Below are positions 26,725 to 33,724 of a stretch of 40,412 nt of DNA, in pieces; positions within the stretch are counted from its first letter, which is position 1, and each line of letters starts with the position of its first letter. The notes beneath the pieces are model-generated. The model had not been told where the DNA came from. It did no database searches and saw nothing but the letters and a program-made list of their open reading frames with translations. The position numbers and the translations under genes were made by a program. The stretch comes from Caulobacter vibrioides (GTDB lineage Bacteria > Pseudomonadota > Alphaproteobacteria > Caulobacterales > Caulobacteraceae): positions 1 through 40,412 of the forward strand of contig LNIY01000097.1 in the NCBI GenBank assembly GCA_001449105.1, written 5' to 3'.

Positions 26725-27090
26725 GTGAAGACCTGCCTCGTCGTCGACGACAGCCGGGTGATCCGCAAGGTGGCCCGCCGTGCGTTGGAGGACATCGGCT
26801 TCGAGATCGCCGAGGCCGCCGACGGCATGGAGGCGCTGGCCTGGTGTCGCGCGGCCATGCCCGACGCCGTCCTTCTCGACTGGAACATGCCGGTGATGAA
26901 CGGCCTGGAATTCCTGCAGCGCCTGCGCCAGGAGCCGGGCGGCGACACGCCGGTGGTGGTGTTCTGCACGGTCGAGAACAGGGTCGACAACATCCGCCTG
27001 GCGCTCGACAGCGGCGCGGACGAGTACATCATGAAGCCTTTCGACGGCGAGATCATCGCCGCCAAGTTCGCCGAGGCGGGCCTGCTATGA
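26725..27090 (+). CDS. Single-domain response regulator (CheY-like, 121 aa)
   Basis: This is a stand-alone receiver. KTCLVVDDSRVIRKVARRAL gives the acidic Asp pair, AVLLDWNMPVMNGLEFLQRL contains the phospho-acceptor Asp, VVFCTVE replaces the usual Thr/Ser switch region, and DEYIMKPFDGEII holds the conserved Lys. I prefer the GTG at 26725, which has TTTGGAGCG at good distance, to the in-frame TTG at 26713. The stop overlaps the start of the CheR-like gene (ATGA), so the two are coupled. Placement right after chpT suggests a link to the cell-cycle relay or chemotaxis, but the kinase is not known. Confidence 0.9.
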   Translation: MKTCLVVDDSRVIRKVARRALEDIGFEIAEAADGMEALAWCRAAMPDAVLLDWNMPVMNGLEFLQRLRQEPGGDTPVVVFCTVENRVDNIRLALDSGADEYIMKPFDGEIIAAKFAEAGLL

Positions 27091-27917
27091 CCCCCGAGGA
27101 CATGGATCTCCTGGCGGCCCTGGGCCGCACCCGCGCCGGCCTGAAGGTCGAGACCGACAAGCACTATGTCGTCGAGAGCCGCCTGGCGCCGCTGGCCCGG
27201 CGCGAGGGCTATCCGTCGATCGAGGCCCTGGTGGCGGCCCTGCGCGCCAAGCGCGAGGAGCGGCTGATCTGGGCGGTGGTCGAAGCCCTGACCGTCAACG
27301 AAACCGCCTTCTTCCGCGACCGCGACACCTTCGCCTTCCTGCGCGACGTGGCGATGCCGGAGCTGTCGCGCCGCCGCAAGGACGGCGCGGTGCGGATCTG
27401 GAGCGCGGCCTGCTCGACCGGGCAGGAAATCTATTCCCTGGCCATCGCCGCCGCCGAGGCGCGCGATCTGGAGCCCGGCGTGCGCTTCGAGTTCTTCGCC
27501 TCCGACCTGTCGGAGCGTTGCCTGGAGAAGGCCCAGAGCGGCCTCTACACCCAGTTCGAGGTCCAGCGCGGCCTGCCGATCCGGTTGCTGATCAAGCATT
27601 TCGAGAACCAGGACGAGACCTGGGCGATCTCGCCGCGCATCCGCCAGGCCGTACGCTGGCGGCGGATCAACCTGACGTCCGACCTGACCGGCATGGGGGT
27701 CTTTGACCTGATCATGCTGCGCAACGTGCTGCCGGGCCTGGATCCGTCGGTGCGCGCCCGCGTGATCGAGGGCATGGCCGCCCGCCTCACCGAGGACGGC
27801 CTGCTGGTGGTGGGCGAGACCGAAAGCCTGGCCGGCGTGACCGAGGCCCTTCGCCCTCTGCCCGGACGTCCCGGCCTGTTCGCCCGCGACCCGGCGTTCC
27901 GCGCCGCCGCGGCCTAG
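27087..27917 (+). CDS. CheR-type protein-glutamate methyltransferase (276 aa)
   Basis: It has the two-domain CheR layout: an N-terminal helical part (LAALGRTRAGLKVETDKHYV), then VEALTVNETAFFRDRDTFAF, which is the family's hallmark NETxFFR stretch. The S-adenosylmethionine site is RIWSAACSTGQEIYSLAIAA, with EFFASDLSERCLEKA after it. The segment that normally reads CRNVLIYF is changed to MLRNVLPGLDPSVRARV, so it is a divergent member. No cheB, receptor or cheA gene is close by. It forms an overlapping pair with the receiver gene and ends convergently, overlapping by 4 bases, with the sulfotransferase-like gene. Confidence 0.9.
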   Translation: MTPEDMDLLAALGRTRAGLKVETDKHYVVESRLAPLARREGYPSIEALVAALRAKREERLIWAVVEALTVNETAFFRDRDTFAFLRDVAMPELSRRRKDGAVRIWSAACSTGQEIYSLAIAAAEARDLEPGVRFEFFASDLSERCLEKAQSGLYTQFEVQRGLPIRLLIKHFENQDETWAISPRIRQAVRWRRINLTSDLTGMGVFDLIMLRNVLPGLDPSVRARVIEGMAARLTEDGLLVVGETESLAGVTEALRPLPGRPGLFARDPAFRAAAA

Positions 27918-29017
27918 ATCCGGGCCCGGCGCCGACGGCGCGGAACCAGGCTTCCGATCGTTTCGGAGATCCGGCCGGCCAGCCGCCGCCGCACTGAGGC
28001 CGGCGGTTCGGGCGCGTCGGCCATGGCCTTCGACAGCTTGGCGAACAGCAGGGCGGCGGGACCCGGCGCGGCGAGCGCCGTGCGCGCCTCCAGCGCGTCG
28101 ATCACCTGCCGCGAGATCCGCCGATAGGGCGCGGCCGGAATCTCGGCGTGGGCCGCAGGGGTGCGGCAGTCGGAGAAGTCGGGCGCCAGGCCGCAGCCGG
28201 CGCGCAGGGCCTCGGTGATGCGGGCGGCGTAGTCGGGATCCTGGCCCAGGCGGTCGACGTCGACGACCAGGTCGGCCTGCGGCAGGGCCTTCAGGTAGGA
28301 CAGCAGGTAGATCGCCAGGAAGGCCGTGAACGAGGTTCGCGCCGGCGCGCGCTTGAGCCGTCCGCGCACGGCCGCGATGCGGGCCGACAGGTCGCCGCCC
28401 TGGGGTGCGGGCAGGCCCAGCTGGCGGGCCAGCGGCTCGGCGCCTGCGGTCTCCGACAGCATGACGTACTGGCACAGCTCGAAATAGGTCGGGCGCGGCC
28501 GCTTGCGCAGCGAGTGGAACGACAGCCACTGCTGCAGCGGATCGCGGATCAGCACCACGTGAAAGCCGCCGAACCGGCGACGCAGCCAGTCGATGCGGCC
28601 GAGCGTCCGGCAGCAGGCCAGCACCGGCGTTCGGCCCGCGGCCTGGGCATGAGCCAGCAGGCCCGCGACATAGGCCGTCTGGGCCGCGTCCTGGCGGCCG
28701 GCGGGCAGGAAGTAGTCGTCGAGGGCGAAGCGCCGCTCGTAGCCGGCCACGCCGCCGGAGGGTTTCAGCAGGCCTTCGAACTCGGCGAGATAGGGAAGGT
28801 CGTCGCCCGGATGGCGCAGGCCGCTGGCGCGCGGCGTCTCGCGCGCGATCCGCTCGGGGGTCAGAATCGCCAGCTGCTCGTGCCAGGGCTCGTAATAGGC
28901 GCGCACGCCGGGCAGGGCGCGAAAGCGGCTCCAGACATAGGTGCTGGAGCAGCGCCAGCCGCTATGCACGAAGACCGGGAGCAGGGCGGGATCGGAGGTG
29001 GCGACCGGGACCGTCAT
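27914..29017 (-). CDS. Sulfotransferase-like protein (367 aa)
   Basis: I do not recognise a named family member. The N-terminus LLPVFVHSGWRCSSTYVWSR fits a phosphosulfate-binding loop (SGWRxSST). About 140 residues later, FHVVLIRDPLQQWLSFHSLR fits a 3'-phosphate-binding motif (RDPxxQW). Between these are helical segments with YEPWHEQLAIL near the start. The C-terminus is strongly basic (a run of Arg), perhaps for membrane or nucleic acid contact. It differs in length and motifs from the 261-aa protein at 4275-5060. Its stop overlaps that of the convergent cheR-like gene. It lies just outside the GSR cluster and has no sigma-T-type site upstream. Confidence 0.6.
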   Translation of the reverse strand: MTVPVATSDPALLPVFVHSGWRCSSTYVWSRFRALPGVRAYYEPWHEQLAILTPERIARETPRASGLRHPGDDLPYLAEFEGLLKPSGGVAGYERRFALDDYFLPAGRQDAAQTAYVAGLLAHAQAAGRTPVLACCRTLGRIDWLRRRFGGFHVVLIRDPLQQWLSFHSLRKRPRPTYFELCQYVMLSETAGAEPLARQLGLPAPQGGDLSARIAAVRGRLKRAPARTSFTAFLAIYLLSYLKALPQADLVVDVDRLGQDPDYAARITEALRAGCGLAPDFSDCRTPAAHAEIPAAPYRRISRQVIDALEARTALAAPGPAALLFAKLSKAMADAPEPPASVRRRLAGRISETIGSLVPRRRRRARI

Positions 29018-29170
29018 GGCCGACAGGATCGGCGGCCAGCTTGTCTGGCTTATCTCCCGGCGGACAGCAAAACCGGACCGTTCTTTTCAGCGCGGCAACG
29101 CTTGATGCGCAGGCGAGACGCGGCGGCGCCGGTTCGGCGCCGTGCGCGCAACAGGACGATTCGGAACGGC

Positions 29171-29199
29171 AAAAGACCCGCCCCGGGGAGGGGCGGGTC
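29171..29199 (-). terminator. Terminator of the entericidin gene
   Basis: On the minus strand the 10-bp stem GACCCGCCCC/GGGGCGGGTC (29175-29199, loop of five) runs into TTTTGCCG. It lies 27 bases past the entericidin stop. Confidence 0.88.
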
Positions 29200-29225
29200 C
29201 TTCGTTTCGGATCTGGCGGTCCGGC

Positions 29226-29363
29226 TTAGTTCTTGGCGTCGCGGGCGGTGTCGGTGACCGCCTTGCCGGCCGAGGAGACGTCCTTGCCGGCGCCTTCGAC
29301 GGTGTTGCAGGCGGCGACGCTGAGGCTGGCGGCCAGGGCGGCCAGGATGACGAGCTTGCGCAT
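29226..29363 (-). CDS. Entericidin-family small lipoprotein (45 aa)
   Basis: It is a tiny membrane lipoprotein of the entericidin A/B family. MRKLVILAALAASLSVAACN is a lipoprotein signal with lipobox SVAAC. The mature part is NTVEGAGKDVSSAGKAVTDT followed by a few charged residues, matching the family's NTxxGxGxDxxxxG pattern. GGAGAACTCTC precedes the ATG at 29363. A sigma-T-type promoter lies ~50-75 bases upstream (29416-29440) and a good terminator follows, so it is a separate unit despite lying just after phyK. In E. coli, entericidin B is known to be under the stationary-phase sigma factor, so stress control here would be parallel. Confidence 0.88.
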   Translation of the reverse strand: MRKLVILAALAASLSVAACNTVEGAGKDVSSAGKAVTDTARDAKN

Positions 29364-29415
29364 GAGAGTTCTCCGGTGTTCGCCCTGACGGGGCGTCTTG
29401 AGATTGCCCAGAGCA

Positions 29416-29440
29416 AACGTGGCCGGGAGGCCTAGGTTCC
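29416..29440 (-). promoter_or_regulatory. Sigma-T (EcfG) type promoter for the entericidin gene
   Basis: On the minus strand, GGAAC (29436-29440), a 16-base spacer and CGTT (29416-29419) match the Caulobacter sigma-T pattern. The -35 element overlaps the region of the phyK stop codon (29432-29434). The predicted leader is ~46 nt. Confidence 0.72.
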
Positions 29441-31147
29441 GGCCTGATGCTGGGGCGGCGGCAGGGCCTGGGGCGTGGGAAACACAAGGCGCACAAGGAG
29501 GCCGCCCATCGGGCTGGCGTCGAACTTCACCTGGCCGCGCAGCTGGCGGGCGAAGGCGGTCATCAGGGTGCGGCCCACCCCCTCGCCCGGGCCGGCGGGG
29601 GCGCCGGGGCCGTCGTCGCCGATGGCCAGTTCCGCCTCCTCGCCGCGCACGAAGAAGTCCACCGTCAGCACCCCGCCGCGCTCGGCCAGCGCGTGCTTCT
29701 GGGCGTTGGTGATGGCTTCCACCGCGAACAGGGCCAGCGGCGCCAGGCGATCGGGATCGATGACCAGCGGGTCGGCGTGGACCTCGGTGCGCACCGAGCC
29801 CTGGCCGTTGACGTCGCCGGCCAGCAGCAGGGCGGTCAGCTCTTCCAGGAACGGCCGCAGGTCGACACGCTTGAGGTCGGGTCCCTGGTAGAGGGCGCGG
29901 TAGATCTGGGCCAGGGCGGTGATCCGCTGGCGGGTGTCGTTCATCGCCGTGCGCGCCGCCGGATCGGTCAGGGCGCGCTGCTGCATGTTCAGCAGCGAGG
30001 TGATGATCTGCAGGTTGTTCTTCACCCGGTGGTGGATCTCGCGCATCAGCGAGTCCTTCTCGGCCAGGCTGTCGCGCAGCGAGGCGTCGCGGGTGACGAT
30101 GCCGGCGGCCATCTGGTCGAGGGTCTCGGCCAGCTCGCGGATCTCGGGCGGCGCGCGCTCGGCCTGCAGCGGGCGGACCGTGAAGCGGCCCTTGGCGTAG
30201 ATGGCGGCCACCCGGCGCAGATAGACGATCCAGCGGATCACCTCGCGCTCGGTGGCCCAGAACACCGCCGCCAGAGCCAGGGCGAAGGCCAGCAGAGGCA
30301 GCAGCAGGCGCGAGATCGGCGTCAGGGTCGCCCACGAGATGATGCCCGGCGCGGGGGCCGACAGCATGACGAAGACGTCGTCCTCGACCAGCGGCGCGGC
30401 GGAGAACAGGCGGCGGCGGCCCTGGGCGTCCTTGCCCGACCACAGGATGGTCTTTTGGCCGGCGTCGGTCTCGTCGCGCAGATGCGCGTTGGTTGCGCCG
30501 AAGGCCTTGGGATCGGTAGCCGAGAACACGTTGCCACGCGCGTCCGCCAGGCCGATCTCGGCTCCGTCGGGCAGGAAGCGGTTGGCGGTCTGCGGCTTCA
30601 GGCTCGACAGGGTCAGCACCGCGGCCATCGCCCCGTCGAACACGCCGGCGCCGTCCTCGGCGCGGACGGCGGTCAGCACCGAGGGCTCGCCGGCATAGAC
30701 CGCGCCGGGCGCCGGCGCGACGGCCAGATGCGCGCCGGCCGCCAGGTCGAGGAACCATGGACGCTGGGCGCGCTCGGGATCGCGGGGCGTCGTGCCCGCC
30801 GCGCAGGCCACGCGGCCGTAGGCGTCGAAGCGGATCAGGTTGGCGTAGCCGGGCAGGCGCGATTTCACCGCGTCGAGCCGCCGGGCGCACTCCAGGCCGA
30901 CCGAGCCGGGGCCCAGGGTCTGGAGCAGCACGCCGGCCGCCTCGATGCGGGCCCGGGCCGTGGCGGCGCTGTGGCCGGCGGCGAGCTCGAGGCTCTGCCG
31001 GCGCGCGTCGCCTTCGGTCCTGAAGGCTAGGTACGATTGCAGGACCCCGACCATGAGGACGGGCAGCAGCGCGACCGTCAGGGCCAGACCGAGCCTGACC
31101 CGGATCGTGCCGACGACCTCCGCCGCACGGCCGTACACGCGCTTCAC
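29432..31147 (-). CDS. phyK: GSR sensor histidine kinase PhyK (HisKA_2 family, 571 aa)
   Basis: PhyK senses stress and controls phosphorylation of PhyR. TM1 is at ~17-40 (RLGLALTVALLPVLMVGVLQ) and a large periplasmic sensory region runs from ~42 to 280. TM2 is at ~280-305 (LLLPLLAFALALAAVFWAT), followed by a HAMP-like linker. The dimerisation domain has the HisKA_2 signature LMREIHHRVKNNLQIITSLL, with the phospho-acceptor His in HHRVKN. The ATPase domain shows LFAVEAITNAQKHAL (N box) and AIGDDGPGAP (G1). The GTG start at 31147 overlaps the sigT stop (GTGA). The position directly after sigT matches the C. crescentus phyK locus. Ligand or signal: unknown. Confidence 0.93.
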   Translation of the reverse strand: MKRVYGRAAEVVGTIRVRLGLALTVALLPVLMVGVLQSYLAFRTEGDARRQSLELAAGHSAATARARIEAAGVLLQTLGPGSVGLECARRLDAVKSRLPGYANLIRFDAYGRVACAAGTTPRDPERAQRPWFLDLAAGAHLAVAPAPGAVYAGEPSVLTAVRAEDGAGVFDGAMAAVLTLSSLKPQTANRFLPDGAEIGLADARGNVFSATDPKAFGATNAHLRDETDAGQKTILWSGKDAQGRRRLFSAAPLVEDDVFVMLSAPAPGIISWATLTPISRLLLPLLAFALALAAVFWATEREVIRWIVYLRRVAAIYAKGRFTVRPLQAERAPPEIRELAETLDQMAAGIVTRDASLRDSLAEKDSLMREIHHRVKNNLQIITSLLNMQQRALTDPAARTAMNDTRQRITALAQIYRALYQGPDLKRVDLRPFLEELTALLLAGDVNGQGSVRTEVHADPLVIDPDRLAPLALFAVEAITNAQKHALAERGGVLTVDFFVRGEEAELAIGDDGPGAPAGPGEGVGRTLMTAFARQLRGQVKFDASPMGGLLVRLVFPTPQALPPPQHQAGT

Positions 31148-31749
31148 CGCTGGGTGCTCAAGCGCTCCGCATCGGCCAGGATGGCGTGCATGGCGTCGCC
31201 CGCGGCGGCGCCGTCACGCTCATAGCCGCCCGACTCGAGGATGGCCTGCAGCGCCCGGCGCGCCCGGCTGACGCGGCTCTTCACCGTGCCGACCGCGCAG
31301 CCGCAGATGTCGGCCGCCTCCTCGTAGGCGAAGCCGCCGGCCCCGACCAGGATCAGCGCTTCGCGCTGTTCCGGCGGCAGCATGGCCAGGCTCATGCGCA
31401 GCTCGTCCAGGGCCACGGGGGCCTCCGGATCGTCCACGGCCACCAGGGTCCGCTCGGCGGCTTCCTGGTCGAGCTGGCTCTGGCGCCAGGAGCGACGCTT
31501 CTCGGAATAGAACTGGTTGCGCAGGATCATGAAGGTCCAGGCCTTCATGTTCGTGCCCAGCTGGAAGCTGGCGCGCGCGTCCCAGGCCTTCATCATGGCG
31601 TCCTGGGCCAGATCGTCCGCGGCCGTCGGGTCACCGGTCAGGGTGCGCGCGAAGGCCCGCAGGTGCGGGATGAGGGTGACGAGCTCTTTCTTGAAGATCC
31701 CGTCACGGGCCGGATCGATGGGCGATCGGCCGACTTGCGCTTCGCTCAT
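31144..31749 (-). CDS. sigT: ECF sigma factor SigT (EcfG type), GSR sigma factor
   Basis: This is the alternative sigma factor of the alphaproteobacterial general stress response. The region 2 stretch ARTLTGDPTAADDLAQDAMM and KAWTFMILRNQFYSEKRRSW, and region 4 with LPPEQREALILVGAGGFAYE and CGCAVGTVKSRVSRARRALQ, are typical of EcfG proteins. It contains the Asn-Gln in RNQFY common in that group. I prefer the ATG at 31749, two bases past the nepR stop; a TTG at 31755 is possible. nepR, sigT and phyK form one operon. A site fitting its own consensus precedes nepR (32002-32026), which implies autoregulation. Confidence 0.96.
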   Translation of the reverse strand: MSEAQVGRSPIDPARDGIFKKELVTLIPHLRAFARTLTGDPTAADDLAQDAMMKAWDARASFQLGTNMKAWTFMILRNQFYSEKRRSWRQSQLDQEAAERTLVAVDDPEAPVALDELRMSLAMLPPEQREALILVGAGGFAYEEAADICGCAVGTVKSRVSRARRALQAILESGGYERDGAAAGDAMHAILADAERLSTQR

Positions 31750-31751
31750 GC

Positions 31752-31937
31752 TCAACGCTCTCCCGAAGGCCTGTCGGCCTTACGCAGGATGTCGAGGAAT
31801 TCGTCGGGGACCGGCTCGTTGACGACCTCGTCGAACATCTGACGAAGCTTGACGCCGATGGCCTGCTGACGAAGCCGCGCCTCGTCGAGCGAGGCGGCTC
31901 CCTTGCGTTGATCTTCCATGGGTACGTGTTCGATCAT
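31752..31937 (-). CDS. nepR: Anti-sigma factor NepR (61 aa)
   Basis: NepR holds SigT inactive until phosphorylated PhyR captures it. The short protein has an N-terminal variable arm, then IGVKLRQMFDEVVNEPVPDE, the conserved core that pairs with sigma-factor or PhyR helices, and a C-terminal FLDILRKAD helix. It is the first gene of the operon, with its TGA two bases before the sigT ATG, so translation of antagonist and sigma factor is coupled. The ATG at 31937 has GAGGAC just upstream; an internal ATG at residue 7 is a less likely alternative. Confidence 0.94.
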   Translation of the reverse strand: MIEHVPMEDQRKGAASLDEARLRQQAIGVKLRQMFDEVVNEPVPDEFLDILRKADRPSGER

Positions 31938-32001
31938 GTCCTCGACGCCGGTTGTGCGCAGCGTCCGCCCCCTGCGGCCGAATGTGTAATTGCTGGATGT
32001 C

Positions 32002-32026
32002 AACGCCACATTCCGCATCGGGTTCC
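32002..32026 (-). promoter_or_regulatory. Sigma-T type promoter for nepR-sigT-phyK
   Basis: On the minus strand, GGAAC (32022-32026), a 16-base spacer and CGTT (32002-32005) are followed by a ~58-nt leader to nepR. This matches the known positive autoregulation of the locus in C. crescentus. Confidence 0.85.
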
Positions 32027-32065
32027 ACAAGCTTGAGCATAGAGTGCCAAAATTCGGAAGCGTGC

Positions 32066-32091
32066 GGAACCGCTCTCGCGCAGGGCACGTT
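32066..32091 (+). promoter_or_regulatory. Sigma-T type promoter for phyR
   Basis: On the plus strand, GGAAC (32066-32070), a 17-base spacer and CGTT (32088-32091) lie ~70 nt before phyR. It is back-to-back with the nepR promoter, 40 bases away. Confidence 0.85.
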
Positions 32092-32168
32092 ATGCACTCG
32101 ACTGAACGGCATAGCTTTGCCGTGACAGAAGGCCTTTTTTGTTTCGAAGACACTCTACGGGAGGGGTC

Positions 32169-32960
32169 ATGAGTCTTCTTGCCCGACTGGCGCCGCACCT
32201 GCCCTACGTTCGCCGTTACGCCCGCGCCCTGACCGGGGACCAGACGACCGGCGACCACTATGTGCGGGTTGCGCTTGAGGCGTTGGCCGCCGGCGAACGC
32301 TCGCTCGACGCGGCCCTGTCGCCGCGCGTGGCGCTGTATCGCGTTTTCCACGCCATCTGGCTGACCTCGGGCGCCCAGCTGGAAGCCCGCCGCGACGACG
32401 TCTCCGACGACGCCTCGCAGCGACTGCTGCGCATCGCCCCGCGTTCGCGCCAGGCGTTCCTGCTGACCGCCCTGGAAGGCTTCACGCCGACCGAGGCGGC
32501 CCAGATCCTCGGCTGCGACTTCGGCGAGGTCGAGCGGCTGATCGCCGACGCCCAGGCCGAGATCGACGCCGAACTGGCCACCGAGGTGCTGATCATCGAG
32601 GACGAGCCGGTCATCGCCGCCGACATCGAGGCCCTGGTGCGTGAACTGGGCCACGACGTCATCGACATCGCCGCCACCCGCGGCGAGGCGGTCGACGCGG
32701 TCGCCCGCAAGACCCCGGGCCTGGTGCTGGCCGACATCCAGCTGGCCGACGGTTCGTCGGGCATCGACGCGGTGAAGGACATCCTGGCCCGCCTCGACGT
32801 GCCGGTGATCTTCATCACGGCCTTCCCCGAGCGCCTGCTGACCGGCGAGCGCCCGGAACCGACCTTCCTGATCACCAAGCCCTTCCAGCCGGAAACGGTG
32901 AAGGCGGCGATCGGCCAGGCGCTGTTCTTCCATCCGCGCCGGACGCGTCAGGCCGCCTGA
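32169..32960 (+). CDS. phyR: GSR response regulator/anti-anti-sigma factor PhyR (263 aa)
   Basis: PhyR combines a sigma-factor-like N-terminal domain (residues ~1-135: PYVRRYARALTGDQTTGDHY, RSRQAFLLTALEGFTPTEAA) with a C-terminal receiver (~138-255). In the receiver, VLIIEDEPVIAADIEALV gives the acidic pocket, LVLADIQLADGSSGIDAV the phospho-acceptor Asp, and FLITKPFQPETV the conserved Lys. When phosphorylated, it sequesters NepR through the sigma-like domain and frees SigT. The ATG at 32169 has GGAGGGG before it. It is divergent from nepR-sigT-phyK, as in C. crescentus, with its own sigma-T promoter and a strong terminator. Confidence 0.97.
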   Translation: MSLLARLAPHLPYVRRYARALTGDQTTGDHYVRVALEALAAGERSLDAALSPRVALYRVFHAIWLTSGAQLEARRDDVSDDASQRLLRIAPRSRQAFLLTALEGFTPTEAAQILGCDFGEVERLIADAQAEIDAELATEVLIIEDEPVIAADIEALVRELGHDVIDIAATRGEAVDAVARKTPGLVLADIQLADGSSGIDAVKDILARLDVPVIFITAFPERLLTGERPEPTFLITKPFQPETVKAAIGQALFFHPRRTRQAA

Positions 32961-32985
32961 CGGCCGGCTCGGATCCCGAACGACG

Positions 32986-33020
32986 AAGGCCCCGGCGAGC
33001 GATCGCCGGGGCCTTCTCTT
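32986..33020 (+). terminator. Terminator of phyR, possibly bidirectional
   Basis: A 13-bp perfect stem AAGGCCCCGGCGA / TCGCCGGGGCCTT (32986-33015) is followed on the plus strand by CTCTTTGG. It lies between phyR and the convergent small-protein operon and can end both. Confidence 0.82.
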
Positions 33021-33074
33021 TGGTGCGTTTCCGTCACGGGCTTCTGGCGAGCCCTTCCCCAGTCCCGCGCGGCC

Positions 33075-33347
33075 TCAGTGGGCCGGCGCGGTCTGTTCCT
33101 GCGGCGTCTGCTTGGGAGCGGTAAGCTCGGTCGTGCCCTGCTGGGCCTCGGCCGGGGTGCTGGCGCTGGTGGATCCGTTCACCGAGGCCAGTTCGCCCGA
33201 GCGCATGCCCCAGCTGCCGAACAGGGCGATGGCGGCCAGCACGATCGAGATCACCAGCACCCAGAAGACATGGCGGCCCCAACGGCCCTGCCGGGCGCGG
33301 GTGGCCTTCAGGGTGGGCGAGTGTTCGGTGTTGATGTCGGTCGCCAT
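33075..33347 (-). CDS. Small single-pass membrane protein of unknown function (90 aa), likely sigma-T controlled
   Basis: I do not recognise a family. The N-terminal ~26 residues are polar and basic (MATDINTEHSPTLKATRARQ). One clear transmembrane helix follows (HVFWVLVISIVLAAIALFGS), then a flexible Ser/Thr/Gln/Pro-rich tail (~40 residues). With basic residues before the helix, the tail should face the periplasm. AGGAGG lies five bases before the ATG, a strong ribosome-binding site. It is the second gene of a two-gene unit, 9 bases after the preceding stop, and both share the sigma-T type promoter at 33604-33628. Confidence 0.75.
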   Translation of the reverse strand: MATDINTEHSPTLKATRARQGRWGRHVFWVLVISIVLAAIALFGSWGMRSGELASVNGSTSASTPAEAQQGTTELTAPKQTPQEQTAPAH

Positions 33348-33356
33348 GGGCGCCTC

Positions 33357-33557
33357 CTATTTCGCGTCTGTCCACGCGGCCGGCGCCGAGCGGCCGGCGT
33401 CGAACTGGGCGGCGGCGAAGTGCTGTACGGTTCCCACCGCCAGCGCCATGCCCAGAACCGTCGCCACGGCGAGCAGGCGCGAACTCCGGACTTGCCTGCG
33501 GCGGCGCTGGGTTTCGAAGACCAGTCCGCCATGCGCGGCTTGATAGGCGCGGATCAT
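33357..33557 (-). CDS. Small membrane protein of unknown function (66 aa), first gene of a sigma-T unit
   Basis: No family is recognised. MIRAYQAAHGGLVFETQRRR and a cluster of Arg precede one hydrophobic helix (LLAVATVLGMALAVGTVQHF), and a short tail (AQFDAGRSAPAAWTDAK) ends it. I chose the ATG at 33557 because GGGGAG lies seven bases before it; an ATG five codons earlier has no such site. It lies ~40 nt downstream of the predicted start of a sigma-T type promoter. Its size, topology and pairing with the next gene suggest the two products interact in the inner membrane, which is inference. Confidence 0.72.
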   Translation of the reverse strand: MIRAYQAAHGGLVFETQRRRRQVRSSRLLAVATVLGMALAVGTVQHFAAAQFDAGRSAPAAWTDAK

Positions 33558-33603
33558 CGCGTCGCTCCCCATTGGCCCCGCGATGTCGCGGGATCACGAG
33601 AAC

Positions 33604-33628
33604 AACGTTTCGCGCACGGCCGCGTTCC
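33604..33628 (-). promoter_or_regulatory. Sigma-T type promoter for the two small membrane proteins
   Basis: On the minus strand, GGAAC (33624-33628), a 16-base spacer and CGTT (33604-33607). It is arranged back-to-back with the sRNA promoter at 33694-33718. Confidence 0.78.
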
Positions 33629-33693
33629 GAGCGGCTCGTCGACGAGCGTCGGGAACGTTTCGCCAGGGAGGCGAAAAATATTTCGAAGTTTCG

Positions 33694-33718
33694 GGAACGC
33701 GGGTCCCGGGAGGTCGTT
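33694..33718 (+). promoter_or_regulatory. Sigma-T type promoter for the GsrN-like RNA
   Basis: On the plus strand, GGAAC (33694-33698), a 16-base spacer and CGTT (33715-33718). No gene start follows at normal distance on this strand, but a structured, terminated sequence does (33725-33840). Confidence 0.82.
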
Positions 33719-33724
33719 CTATGT

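Noticed and set aside
27931..27955. GGAAC followed by CGTT near 27931
   Set aside because: The spacer is only 12 bases and the site lies inside the end of the sulfotransferase-like gene.
33652..33682. A further GGAAC at 33652 considered as a ninth sigma-T promoter
   Set aside because: No CGTT follows at 16-17 bases; the -10 position is in an AAAA-rich stretch.
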